Below, piece by piece: positions 34,333 through 46,435 of a stretch of DNA of 64,000 nucleotides; within the stretch, counting starts at the first letter, position 1, and every line of letters begins with the position of its first letter. The notes below the pieces were generated by a model. The model saw nothing but the letters and a program-made list of their open reading frames with translations, did no database searches and was not told the origin of the DNA. Source of the stretch: Congeria kusceri (lineage: Eukaryota; Mollusca; Bivalvia; Myida; Dreissenidae); the NCBI GenBank assembly GCA_027627225.1, contig CM051028.1, positions 19,592,701 to 19,656,700 of the forward strand, given 5' to 3'. Both the position numbers and the translations under genes were made by a program.

Positions 34333-36804
34333 AGCTCACCTGAGCACATAGTGGTCCGTGCGTCCATCCGTTCGTCGTCAACTTTTCATTGAAACAACAT
34401 CTCCTTAACCACTTGGCAGATTTTCACCAGACTTCACAGGAATGATCCTTGGGTGGACCTCTTTCAAAGTTGTTCTTTCCAGGCCGATGCATGTGTAGGT
34501 CACCAGAGCTAAAAATAGATTTATAAAGTGAAAATTTTAAAAATCTTCCCCTATGAAACCGAGAGGCTCATATTTGATATGTGACATTTTTTAGTGGTCC
34601 TCTACAAATAGAGTTCAAATTATGCCCCTGGGGTCAAAACAGGCCACGCGCCAGGGGTCACATTGTTTATATAGAATATATAGCAAAATGACTTGCAAAA
34701 AGTCTTCTCTGAAACCGTTACGCCCAGAAATTTTGTATTTGTTAAGTATCATCCTATAGTGGTCATCTACAAAGATTGTTCAAATTATGCCCCTGGGGTC
34801 AAAACTGGCCATGCCCTGGGGTCACATGGTTTATTTGGAATACATACAAAAACGACTTAAAAAAATCTCTGAAACAGCAAGGCCCAGAGGTTTCATATTT
34901 GATATGTGACATTTTCTAGTGGTCCTCTACAAAGATTGTTGAAATAATGCCCCTGGGGTCAAAACGAGCAACGACCCGGGGATCACATTGTTTATATGGA
35001 ATATATTGCGTTATGACCCGAAAAATCTCTGAAACCGCAAGGCCCAGAGGTTTCATATTTGGTATGTAACATTGTATAGTTGTCCTCTACAAAGATTGTT
35101 CAATTGATTCCCCTGGGATTGTTCAAATTATGCCCCTAGGGTCAAAACTGGCCACGCCCCGGGGGTCACATGGTTTATATAGACTTAAATAGCAAATGAA
35201 ACCACAAGGCTCAGAGGTTTCATATTTCGTATGTAACACTTTATAGTGGTCCTCTACAAAGATTGTTCAAATGATTCCCCTGGGGTCAAAACTGGCCACG
35301 CCCCGGGTATCACATGGTTTATATAGACTTAAATAGAAAAATGACTTTAAAAATCTTCCCCTCTGAAACCGCAAGGGCCAGAGGTTTCATATTTGGTATA
35401 TAACATTGAATAGTGGTCCTCTACAAAGATTGTTCAAATTATACCCATGGGGTCAAAACGGGCCCCGCCCCAGGGATCACATGGTTTATATAGAATATAT
35501 AGCGAAATGACTTTTAAAATCTTCTCCTCTGAAACCGTCAGGCTCTGAGGTTTTGTATTTGGTTGGTAACTTTACATAGTGGCCCTCTACAAATTATTCA
35601 TATTATGCCCCTTGGGTCAAAACTTGCCACGCCCCAGGGTCACATGGTTTATATAGACTTAAATAGCAAAATGACTTTAAAAATCTCCTCCTCTGGAACT
35701 GCAAGGCCCAGAGGTTTCATATTTGGTATGTAACATTGTATAGCGGTACTCTACAAAGAATGTTCAAATGATGCCCCTGCGGTCAAAACTGGCTACAGTT
35801 GTCTATGGTTGATAGACTTAAATAGCAAAATAATAGTAAAAATCTTTTCCTCTGAAACCGCATGACCCAGAGGTGTCATATTTGGTTTGTAACATTGTAT
35901 TGTGGTCCTCTACAAAGATTGTTCAAATGATGCCCCTGGGGTTAAGACTGGCAACACCCTGGGGGTCACATGGTTTATATAGACTTATATAGCAACATGA
36001 CTTTAAAGTTCCATATTTGGTATGTAACATTGTATAGTAGTCCTCTACAAAGATTGTTCAATTGATTCCCCTGGGGTCAAAACTGGCCACGCCCAAGGGG
36101 TCACATGGTTTATATAGACTTAACTAGCAAAATGACTTTAAAAATATTCTCCTGAAACTGCAATGCCCAGAGGTTTCATATTTGGTCTTAATCATTGTAG
36201 AGTTGTCCTCTACAAAGATTGTTCAAATGATGCCCCTGTGGTCAAAACTGGCCACGCCCCGGGCTCACATGGTTTATATAGCTTTAAACAGCAAAATGAC
36301 TTAAAAAATCTTCTCCTCTGGAACCGCAAGGGCCAGAGGTTTCATAATATTTGGTATATAACATTGTATAGTGGTCCTCTACAAAGATTGTTCAAATGAT
36401 GCCCCTGGGGTCAACACTGGCCATGCCCGGGGGGGGGGGGTCACATGGTTTCTATAGACTTAAAAAGCAAAATGACACACCCCATGGTCACATGGTTTCT
36501 ATACACTGATATGGAAAGTGAGCTTTACAAATCTTCTCTGAAACCGCAAGGCTCAGAGGTTTCATATTTGGCTTGAAACATTGTTCACTACAAATATTGT
36601 TCAAATTATGCCCCTGGGGTAGAAAGTGGCCACGCCGTGTGGGTCACATGGTTTATTTAGACTATAAAATTCCTCTCCAGAAACTGCAAGGCCCAGATCT
36701 TTATACTCAGGTAAATGGTTAAGTGCCATTTGGCCCTCTTGTTATAAGCCATTATGATGCCTTTAACTTAGGTGAGCGACCTAGGGCCATCGTGGCCCTC
36801 TTGT
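34333..36804 (+). mobile_element. Satellite-core element E2 (about a dozen 160-bp units)
   Basis: The left end is AGCTCACCTGAGCACATAGT. The right end is GACCTAGGGCCATCGTGGCC followed by CTCTTG. These are the E1 termini in the opposite orientation. The core units contain GAAACCGCAAGGCCCAGAGG, TTTCATATTTGGTATGTAAC, GGTCCTCTACAAAGATTG and CCCCTGGGGTCAAAACTGGC. They are unrelated to the E1 core. ORFs here are repeat by-products. Confidence 0.8.
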
Positions 36805-36928
36805 TTTCAGGAATTTTCGTTTATTTCATTACTTCAATAGTCTCCAAATTTAGTAAATAATTCGTTATTTATTGTAAACGCCTTTGTATTACTAATATCT
36901 ATAACATTAGATAGAGGATATTTTTTGA

Positions 36929-37024
36929 TTTCGGTGTAAGATCGTATTTTATTTCACGAGTGTTCATAGAAAATATCTATTTTCTATGATCACGAGTGAG
37001 ATAAAAGACGATTTTACGCCGAAA
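36929..37024. repeat. 96-bp near-perfect palindrome
   Basis: TTTCGGTGTAAGATCGTATT (36929-36948) pairs with the inverse strand of the stretch ending at 37024. The centre is ATAGAAAATA-TCT-ATTTTCTAT. It would form a long hairpin and is probably part of the adjacent MITE. Confidence 0.7.
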
Positions 37025-37040
37025 TGAACAAATTTCCTTT

Positions 37041-37440
37041 TTATTATATGCTTTTGGACAATAAATAAATAAAATTGCGCGAGATAAGCGAAAACGTCAC
37101 AAATTCGTGTATTCTGTCGTCATAAAAATGACGTCATAAATGATTCCAAAACTGTCACTCGTTAGTATGGTGGGAAAAAAGTACCATATTTTGTGAGTCG
37201 TCGCTAAATTATAATTTTGTTGAATGTTATAATATGTTTTATGTCAACACATGCATGTACATTCTGTATATGTATATAAATTTGCCAAGGGTTGTAAACC
37301 ATTACTTGTAGATCGATGATATTTGTGGAAATACTGCAGTGAAAATATAAAATGTTATATTTTCACTGCTCGAACAGTGAAAATATAAAAGTTTATTCCA
37401 CCAATAAAATTCGATATTTCACTGAAAAGCATATAATAAA
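37041..37440. mobile_element. 400-bp MITE (TTATTATATGCTTTT ends)
   Basis: Perfect 15-bp inverted ends lie at 37041-37055 and 37426-37440. The interior has a second hairpin, CAGTGAAAATATAAAATG...TTATATTTTCACTG, near 37340-37372, and CpG words absent from the flanks. Confidence 0.75.
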
Positions 37441-37963
37441 ATATTATAATTACAACTAATCATAACTTTTTGCATTTTTACGTAAACGCTGCATTCTGAT
37501 TGGATAATCCGCCCACGTGACCTGTCATTCATATTCCGATGAACCGGGTGGATATGCAAATTACCTCGTTATTATTCATGACCGTACTAATTTTTTATTC
37601 TCTATTTGCAAAATGACGTCAATGATTTGCGCGAACCTTTACGATATGCCTTCTTTCAGTCGCTATTTGCGAAATGACGTCATTGTTTTGCGCGAACGTT
37701 TAAAACATAATGACTGATTTATCGGTTGCTCGTGTTGCAAGTTGGAAGTTTAACGCACATTGGGAAATTTGAATTGTTTTTACCGAAAAGTCCACTCCAA
37801 AATGGTCCACAGCGATTTGAAATGTCTGACGAGATATTAGAAATGCCGTTAGACGAAAATGAAACCGAAACTAAAACGGGGATTCTTACGCCGGAGGCTA
37901 CACGTCAGTTGAGGCCCTTAGACAGTTAAAAGTAAAGTTAATATCCACTTTTTGTTGTAATTA
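37441..37963. other. Non-repetitive stretch with candidate 5' exon
   Basis: At 37821-37929 a plus-strand ORF begins ATG TCT GAC GAG and reads MSDEILEMPLDENETETKTG before a stop. The preceding 300 bp are unusually rich in CG and contain CCACGTGACC (37512) and ATGCAAAT (37555). This looks promoter-like, but no splice partner or homologue was recognised. Confidence 0.25.
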
Positions 37964-38081
37964 TAAGAATTGAATATTTTACTTCTTTTCATCGTTTCCG
38001 TCGCCGTTTATGCAAATTAGGCGTTATTTTCCCGACAGTTCATACACCGATGAAAAGCAGAAAAATACTATTCAATTCTTA
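37964..38081. mobile_element. 118-bp palindromic MITE
   Basis: TAAGAATTGAATATTTTACT (37964-37983) through TTTTCATCG pairs with the inverse of the segment CGATGAAAAGC...TTCAATTCTTA ending at 38081, with a few mismatches. Confidence 0.7.
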
Positions 38082-38639
38082 AACAATTGCTTTCGTAAAC
38101 ATAGTCCCTTTAATTTTAAGGTTGATGTATAGTTATACAAATTGAAACTAACTTTTCGACGTAAGAGTTAATTACAAATTAATAATATTAACACAATTTG
38201 ACACAAATAATCGTGGAATACCTCTAATTAGATGATATGTCATACACTGGGGTTAATGTCTTCACCTTGGCGCTGTCATGTAAATTTACATTTTTCAATT
38301 AAATTCAATTCATTCCAATTCAATTCAATTTTACAAAGTTGTGGATCCTGTATAACGTTTCCTATGATCGATGATTATTTTAAGAATGTGCTCTCCATAG
38401 AAATACTTAATCTAACTAAATGTCCAGAGTTTTTGTCCCAAGAATCAGAGGTTGATGGACTCAATTAACCTCAATAAGTAATTATAGTTAATTACATTAT
38501 GTTGGTGAAAAGTATACATTCACCCCCTTCCCCTCATCCCATAATACAACTATAAATACATTAGACGTGCAGTTTAACAGGCATATGTAAGGTATTATAA
38601 ATTTATACACGTAGTGTAAAAATACTCATTTTAAATTAC

Positions 38640-39899
38640 ATTGAATATTAGAAAACACGCGTTTTGCTTCTGAGAAATATTAAATGTCAGCACCTTTTTG
38701 CACCATACAAACTATTTCTGTAAACACATAATATACAAGAACTATAGATACTCTGTCTAGATGATTCATCTGGATAATCATTGCAATTACAAATGGGAAT
38801 GGTAAGCGGAAATCTAGAGATTGCCAGCAGTCGTAATGCCAAATGTTATTTAGAGACACTCGTTAAAGATGGCAATAGACCTTTCCACAAATGCCAGTCA
38901 TATGCAACTAAATCTGCAATTGTATCCAATCATTGCAATTGGATATCACGTGTTTAACGGTTAACCTATTATACACAAAAGAGCACTTGGCAAAAGCTTG
39001 TGTGGTGTTTGTAATAGTCGATGAATGAAACTCATTAACAAAAGCTCGGGTGGAGTTTAAATTAATCGAGGCAAAACCTGAACAGTTCTATTACATTGTG
39101 TTGTACGACAATACGCAATTCGAAATCCGTAACTACTCAATGTTAAACAGGGAATAGTCCGATCAGTTTCTCTTTCAGTTTATGAACAAGCGATTGACGC
39201 CTACACTAATGGATTATTAATGCATTCTCATGGCATGCAAGTACATATTGTCATAAACATGGCAGCTTATAATTATAACCATGTTTATGTCTTTACTGAA
39301 TGCACAAATGAACAGATATAAACGAAAAGGGGCTTTTCGAAAGCACTGGAAACAAGATCGAAAATCTTTACAACAGCGCTAAATAAAAAAGTTAATGAAC
39401 ACTATTATGTACAAATGTTTAATTTAAAGAGTTCCATTTATAACTTTCATTATGTATCTCTTAATTCGATGACGCAATGCAAAAGGAAATTTACCCACAT
39501 ATACGTACATGACCGCAATATAAATTCACAATTGTTGAAATGATTGTTTGGTATTCGTGCCACATTTAAAATAGATCATATCCGCCCACAATGATGTCAA
39601 TTTACACAAAAGGCCCCCATTTACTCCAGGAAATGACAAAGCGATATGTTTTTCTATTGTACAATGCATTTTTTGTTCAAATATTATTTTTCTGGACACT
39701 GTCAACCATTGTCATGTGGCATTGGCAGACAATATTTTTAGTTTTAGTTTTTAATGTATGTTCTTTAAGTCATATAGACAGCAATACCACACACTACTAT
39801 TTGAAGAAAGACGCATGTTAGAATACAGGTAAATTCAGATCAGGAATAGGGTCAACGCTTCAAGGACGTGGGAATGGTTTGTCAACAGAACTGAGATAT
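38640..39899. repeat. Segmental duplication, copy A (left flank of the 35-bp array)
   Basis: This is collinear with 61450-61795 and 63110-63880. Shared landmarks are AAATATTAAATGTCAGC, TTTCTGTAAACA, CTCTGTCTAGA, TGGATAATCATTGCA, AACAGGGAATAGTC, GGCACTGTCAACCATTGTCA-type text (without the first G-G in both copies), GAATAGGGTCAA and TGGGAATGGTTTGTCAAC. Copy A lacks most of 61800-63100. Confidence 0.85.
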
Positions 39900-42800
39900 C
39901 CCCATCATCCAGTGTACTGTAGCAGGCGGGAATGGTCCATCATCCAGTGTATTTTAGTAGGCGGGATTGATCCATCATCCAGTGTATTGTAGTAGGCGGG
40001 AATGGTGCATCATCCAGTGTATTGTAGTAGGCGGGAATGGTCCATCATCCAGTGTACTTTAGTAGGCGGGAATGGTCCATCATCAAGTGTACTGTAGTAG
40101 GCGGGAATGGTCCATCATCCAGTGTACTGTAGTAGGCGGGAATGGTCCATCATCCAGTGTACTGTAGTAGGCGGGAATGGTCCATCATCAAGTGTACTGT
40201 AGTAGGCGGGAATGGTCCATCATCCAGTGTACTGTAGTAGGCGGGAATGGTCCATCATCCAGTGTACTGTAGTAGGCGGGAATGGTCCATCATCCAGTGT
40301 ACTGTAGTAGGCGGGAATGGTCCATCATCCACTGTACTGTAGTAGGCGGGAATGGTCCATCATCCAGTGTACTGTAGTGGGCGGGAATGGTCCATCATCC
40401 AGTGTACTGTAGTAGGCGGGAATGGTCCATCATCCAGTGTACTGTAGTAGGCTGGAATGGTCCATCATCAAGGGTACTATACTAGGCAGGGATGGTCCAT
40501 CATCCAGTGTGCTGTTGTAGGCGGGGATGGTCCATCATCCAGTGTATTCTAGTAGGCGGGAATGGTCCATCATCGAGTGTACTGTAGTAGGCGGGAATGG
40601 TCCATGGTCCAGTGTACTGTAGTAGGCGGGAATGGTCCATCATCCAGTGTACTGTAGTAGGCGGGAATGGTCCATCATCCAGTGTACTGTAGTAGGCGGG
40701 GATGGTCCATCATCCAGTGTACTAGAGTAGGCGGGAATGGTCCATCGTCCAGTGTACTGGAGTAGGCGGGAATGGTCCATCATCCAGTGTACTGTAGTAG
40801 GCGGGAATGGTCCATAATCCAGTGTACTGTAGTAGGCGGGAAAGGTCCATCGTCCAGTGTACTGTAGTAGGCGGGAATGGTCCATCATCCAGTGTACTGT
40901 AGTAGGCAGGAATGGTCCATCATCCAGTGTACTGTAGTAGGCGGGAATGGTCCATCATCCAGTGTACTGTAGTAGGCGGGAATGGTCCATCATCCAGTGT
41001 ACTGTAGTAGGCGGGAATGGTGCATCATGCAGTGTACTGTAGTTGGCGGGAATGGTCCATCATCCAGTGTACTGTAGTAGGCGGGAATGGTCCATCATCC
41101 AGTGTACTGTAGCAGGCGGGAATGGTCCATCATCCAGTGTACTGTAGTAGGCGGGAATGGTCCATCATCCAGTGTACTGTAGTAGGCGGGAATGGTCCAT
41201 CATCCAGTGTACTGTAGTAGGCGGGAATGGTCCATCATCCAGTGTACTGTAGTAGGCGGGAAAGGTCCATCATCCAGTGTACTGTAGTAGGCGGGAATGG
41301 TCCATCGTCCAGTGTACTGTAGTAGGCGGGAATGATCCATCATCCAGTGTACTGTAGTAGGTGGGAATGGTGCATCATCCAGTGTACTGTAGTAGGCGGT
41401 AATGGTGCATCATCCAGTGTACTGTAGTAGGCGGGAATGGTCCATCATCCAGTGTACTGTAGTAGGCGGGAATGGTCCATCATCCAGTGTACTGTAGTAG
41501 GCGGGAATGGTCCATCATCCAGTGTACTGTAGTAGGCGGGAATGGTCCATCATCGAGTGTACTGTAGTAGGCGGGAATGGTCCATCATCCAGTGTACTGT
41601 AGTAGGCGGGAATGGTGCATCATCCAGTGTACTGTAGTAGGCGGGAATGGTCCATCATCCAGTGTACTGTAGTAGCCGGAATGGTCCATCATCCAGTGTA
41701 CTGTAGTAGGCGGGAAAGGTCCATCATCCAGTGTACTGTAGTAGGCGGGAATGGTCCATCATCCAGTGTACTGTAGTAGGCGGGAATGGTCCAACATCAA
41801 GTGTACTGTAGTAGGCGGGAATGGTCCATCATCCAGTGTACTGTAGTATGCGGGAATGGTCCATCATCCAGTGTATTGTAGTAGGCGGGAATCGTCCATC
41901 ATCCAGTGTACTGTAGTAGGAGGGAATGGTCCACCATCAAGTGTACTGTAGTAGGCGGGAATGGTCGATCATCCAGTGTACTGTAGTAGGCGGGAATGGT
42001 CCATCATCCAGTGTACTGTAGTAGGCGGGAATGATCCATCATCCAGTGTACTGTTGTAGGCGGGAATGGTCCATCATCATGTGTACTGTAGTAGGCGGGA
42101 ATGGTGCATCATCATGTGTACTGTAGTATGCGGGAATGATCCATCATCCAGTGTACTGTAGTAGGCGGGAATGGTCCATCATCCAGTGTAATGTAGTAGG
42201 CGGGAATGGTCCATCATCCAGTGTACTGTAGAAGAAAGGAATGGTCCATCATCCAGTGTACTGTAGAAGAAGGGAATGGTCCATCATCCAGTGTACTGTA
42301 GTAGGCGGGAATGGTGCATCATCCAGTGTACCGTAGTAGGCGGGAATGGTCCATCATCCAGTATACTGTAGTAGGCGGGAATGGTCCATCATCCAGTGTA
42401 CTGTAGTCGGCGGGAATGGTCCATCATCCGTGTACTGTAGTGGGCGGGAATGGTCCATCATCCAGTGTACTGTAGTAGGCGGGAATGGTCCATCATCCAG
42501 TGTACTGTAGTAGGCGGGAACGGTCCATCATCCAGTGTACTGTAGTAGGCGGGAATGGTCCATCATCAAGGGTACTATACTAGTCGGGGATGGTCCATCA
42601 TCCAGTGTGCTGTAGTAGGCGGGGATGGTCCATCATCCAGTGTATTCTAGTAGGCGGGAATGGTCCATCATCGAGTGTACTGTAGTAGGCGGGAATGGTC
42701 CGTGGTCCAGTGTACTGTTGTGGGCGGGAATGGTCCATCATCCAGTGTACTGTAGTTGGCGGGAATGGTCCATCATCCAGTGTACTGTAGTAGGCGGGAA

Positions 42801-44477
42801 TGGTCCATCATCCAGTGTACTGTAGTAGGCGGGAATGGTCCATCGTCCAGTTTACTGTAGTAGGCGGGAATGATCCATCATCCCGTGTACTGTAGTAGGC
42901 CGGAATGGTGCATCATCCAGTGAACTGTAGTAGGCGGTAATGGTGCATCATCCAGTTTACTGTAGTAAGCGGGAATGGTCCATCATCCAGTGTACTGTAG
43001 TAGGCGGGAATGGTCCATCATCCAGTGTACTGTAGTAGGCGGGAATGGTCCATCATCGAGTGTACTGTAGTAGGCGGGAATGGTCCATCATCCAGTGTAC
43101 TGTAGTAGGCGGGAATGGTCCGTCATCCAGTGTACTGTAGAAGGCGGGAATGGTCCATCATCCAGTGTACTGTAGTAGGCGGGAATGGTGCATCATCCAG
43201 TGTACTGAAGTAGGCGGGAATGGTCCATCATCCAGTGTACTGTAGTAGGCGGGAATGGTCCATAATCCAGTGTACTGTAGTAGGCGGGAATGGTCCATCA
43301 TCCAGTGTACTGTAGTAGGCGGGAATGGTCCATCATCTAGTGTACTGTACTAGGCGGGAATGGTCCATCATCCAGTGTATTGTAGTAAGCGGGAATGGTC
43401 CACCATCCAGTGTACTGTAGTAGGCGGGAATGTTCCATCATCAAGTGTACTATAGTAGGCGTAAATGGTCCACCATCCAGTGTACTGTAGTAGGCGGGAA
43501 TGGTCCATCATCAAGTGTACTGTAGTAGGCGGGAATGGTCCATCATCCAGTGTACTGTACTAGGCTGGAATGGTCCATCATCAAGTGTACTGTAGTAGGC
43601 GGGAATGGTCCATCATCCAGTGTACTGTAGTAGGCGGGAATGGTCCATCATCCAGTGTACTCTAGTAGGCGGGAATGGTCCATCATCCAGTGTACTGTAG
43701 TAGGCGGGAATGGTCCATCATCCAGTTTACTGTAGTAGTCGGGAATGGTCCATCATCCAGTGTACTGTAATAGGCGGGAATGGTCCATCATCCAGTGTAC
43801 TGTAGTCGGCGGGAATGGTCCGTAATCAAGTGTACTGTAATCGGCTGGAATGGTCCATCATCAAGTGTATTGTAGTAGGCGGGACTGGTCCATCATCCAG
43901 TGTACTGTAGTGGGCGGGAATGATCCATCATCCAGTGTACAGTAGTAGGCGGGAATGATCCATCATCCAGTGTACTGTAGTAGGCGGGAATGTTCCATCA
44001 TCCAGTGTACTGTAGTAGGCGGGAATGGTCCATGGTCCAGTGTACTGTAGTAGGCGGGAATATTCCGTCATCCAATGTACTGTAGTAGGCGGGAATGGTC
44101 CATCATCCAGTGTACTGTAGTAGGCTGGCATGGTCCATCATCCAGTGTACTGTAGTAGGCGGGAATGGTCCATCATCAAGTGTACTGTAGTAGGCGGGAA
44201 TGTTCCATGGTCCAGTGTACTGTAGTAGGCGGGAATGGTCCATCATTCAGTTTACTGTAGTAGAAGGGAATGTTCCATGATCCAGTGTACTGAAGTAGGC
44301 GGGAATGGTCCACCACCCAGTGTACTGTGGTACTCGGGGATGGTCCATCATCCAGTGTACTGTAGTAGGCGGGAATGGTCAATCATCCAATGTACTGTAG
44401 TAGGCGGAGTGTTCCATCATCCAGTGTACTGAAGTAGGCGGGAATGGTCCATCATCTTGTGTACCGTAATAGCGGGG
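39900..44477 (+). repeat. Minisatellite array, 35-bp unit, about 130 copies
   Basis: The unit reads GGTCCATCATCCAGTGTACT then GTAGTAGGCGGGAAT. Total 4578 bp divided by 35 gives about 131 copies. Units are mostly identical, with recurring variants (atcaag, atggtgcatc, atgatcc, gaagaa). Blocks of variants recur at offsets of 2098 bp and 1538 bp (60 and 44 units, each with two 1-bp deletions). Because 35 is not a multiple of 3, and the consensus has a stop in one of the minus-strand frames passed through, the ORFs over the array are not genes. Confidence 0.97.
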
Positions 44478-45015
44478 ATGTTGTTTTGTTGACAGGCATT
44501 ATACCAATAAAGCGTGTAAATATTTTCATAAATTTAAGTAAATAATAATAGTCATCAATGAACGAACTCAAGATATGGACTATAATATATCGTGTAGTTC
44601 TCACTCTATAAGTAATTAATCTTTTAATTAATACAAACTTGGGTATCTGATTAAACTATTAATGCTCCTATTGACAAAAAAGTACATAATTGTTTGCCAC
44701 GAGACACCAAATGGGAACCAAACGTTTATATTTGATATCTCAAGGTCCATTGTACATCCCTGCATACTAAATTATGTTATCGCATCGGATATGTAGTTAT
44801 ATCACTTAATCAAAACATCTTAGTATGAAATACCGCGTTTAACTACAATGGATATGAATCAAGCATATGGCAAGCAATACAATGCGGCATTGCACACTAA
44901 ATACGGATCTAAAAGTGCAGCTTTTCAGTTCAAACTGGTAAATTAAACTCAAATGCTCGACTAAGATTGTTTTAAACTATTTCTCAAGTGATTGTAGTGT
45001 TCAAATAACTGGGCG
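44478..45015. repeat. Right flank of the array and unique DNA
   Basis: The first bases (GATGTTGTTTTGTTGACA, 44477-44494) match 63905-63921, closing the segmental duplication. The match fades by about 44560. The rest is AT-rich without features. Confidence 0.6.
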
Positions 45016-45725
45016 TAAAGCCCCGGTAACACTGTTACGATTTGTGCTACGATTGGCCACGATTTACAAAATGTTGGTGAAGCGTGGAAAAGCAACTGTG
45101 TGAATCTTGAACAATCTGGGGGATCCTTGTCGATCGGGAAGCGCTACGACAGTTTTGAACATGTTTAAAACATTCGTGGATCATCGTAGTGCCGCCACGA
45201 TTTTTCCAAAACGTAGGACAATCCTAGCGCCATCCTATCTCAATCTGGCTTATTCTTACAGCCATCGTAGATGCATTCGTGGCCTTTGTGTTTAATCGTG
45301 ATTAATCGTGACCGATTTTATGACATATGTATTACAAGTCTGAAGTACGTTATGATACGTTTTGCCACGTGTATGTTACGGATTTCTACGCTTGCCCTAC
45401 GGTTTAGTTACTATTCCAGTACGATCTTTAGCGACAACTATCACGACTACTCACGAATATACACGATGGACCACGACAACGCGACGATAGGGTCGCGTTG
45501 CCTGTACGGTTTATTGCGATGTTACTACGCACTCTCTACGTTTGCCTACGTTGGTGTCACGATTATGCACGATGCTTCGTGAGGTCCAAATCGCCTTGAA
45601 GCGTAGTGAAGCGTGACAATTATTGGCTGCTCGTAGATTTATCGTGATGAATCATACTACAATCTTAGGAGAAACGTTAACAATCGCTTTTAATCGTCTG
45701 TTACCGTAGCTCATACCTACCCACA
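45016..45725 (+). mobile_element. CCCCGGTCACAC-type element, copy 1
   Basis: It starts TAAAGCCCCGGTAACACTGT (45016). It is collinear with 57776-58500 over CACGATTTACAAAA, TGTCGATCGGGAAGCG, CTCAATCTGGCTTATTCTTA, CGTGATTAATCGTGACCG and AGGAGAAACGTTAACAATCG. The right CCGGGGC end is missing here. The interior is a field of degenerate CGTGA/ACGAT words. Confidence 0.8.
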
Positions 45726-46140
45726 CGAAAAAAACAGGGTAACAATAGACTATAACAAACAACTAATCCTATACTGTATATCGTTAGTATATAATTAGTA
45801 AAAAAATGACATGCAAATGAGGTTAATACTATTCTAACAAACTACTCATACTATACTGTTATCAAACAACTAAAATATACTGTATATCGTTAGTATATAA
45901 CAGGTAAAAAAATGACATGCAAATGAGGTTATTACTATACTAACAAACTACTAATACTATACTGTTATTAAACTACTAACAATATACTCTTTCAGAATGC
46001 TATACCAATAATGTACTAATCCTATACTAACAATTAAGTGTATATAGTATGCTGCCAGTATACTTATAGTATACTAACATTATACCGTCAACTGTATATT
46101 AACTAAGCAGTATACTTTCAATTGTAAACTAAGCATATAC
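45726..46140 (+). repeat. ACTATAC-rich repeat adjoining the CCCCGG element
   Basis: It starts with ACGAAAAAAAC and continues with many copies of CTATACT / ACTAATA / TATATCGTTAGTATATAA, including two 110-bp units around AAAAAATGACATGCAAATGAGG (about 45802 and 45907). A reverse-orientation relative lies at 57310-57735, again directly beside a CCCCGG element. Confidence 0.6.
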
Positions 46141-46235
46141 CATAAAGAATTGGAACACGAAAATTTAAAGCCCTATAGCTCATTATTGCCCGAAATTCAC
46201 AAAAAGAATATGATAATTAAGGTTGACCTTAAACA

Positions 46236-46435
46236 ATTTTTTGTTTGGAATTACCCGACCCAGAATTTTGTAGGTATGTATGTAGGTAGGAAGTTAGGTA
46301 AGGATTTTATTTTTTTAAATACACTCATATTGTACATTGAGGGGTTTTGATGAAAAAAAGACTCCTGAAAGACCGAAAAAAAATTGAGTCGCTGGGATTT
46401 TCGTGAGTAGGTCTGGTAACTCCAAACAAAAAACT
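46236..46435. mobile_element. MITE (TTTTTTGTTTGGA ends)
   Basis: AATTTTTTGTTTGGAATTAC (46235-46254) followed by CCGACC pairs inversely with GGTCTGGTAACTCCAAACAA (46410-46429) and AAAACTT. The interior resembles the GGTAGG family of 26.1-26.7 kb. Confidence 0.6.

Noticed and set aside
40640..44432. ORFs of 62-82 residues with a 35-residue repeat (AYYSTLDDGPFPPTTVHW)
   Set aside because: They are read-through of the 35-bp minisatellite. The unit length is not a multiple of three and the consensus contains a stop in one of the frames passed through, so open stretches exist only where variants remove it.
39900..44477. CRISPR-like repeat array
   Set aside because: Units are contiguous with no spacers, and the genome is eukaryotic; it is a minisatellite.
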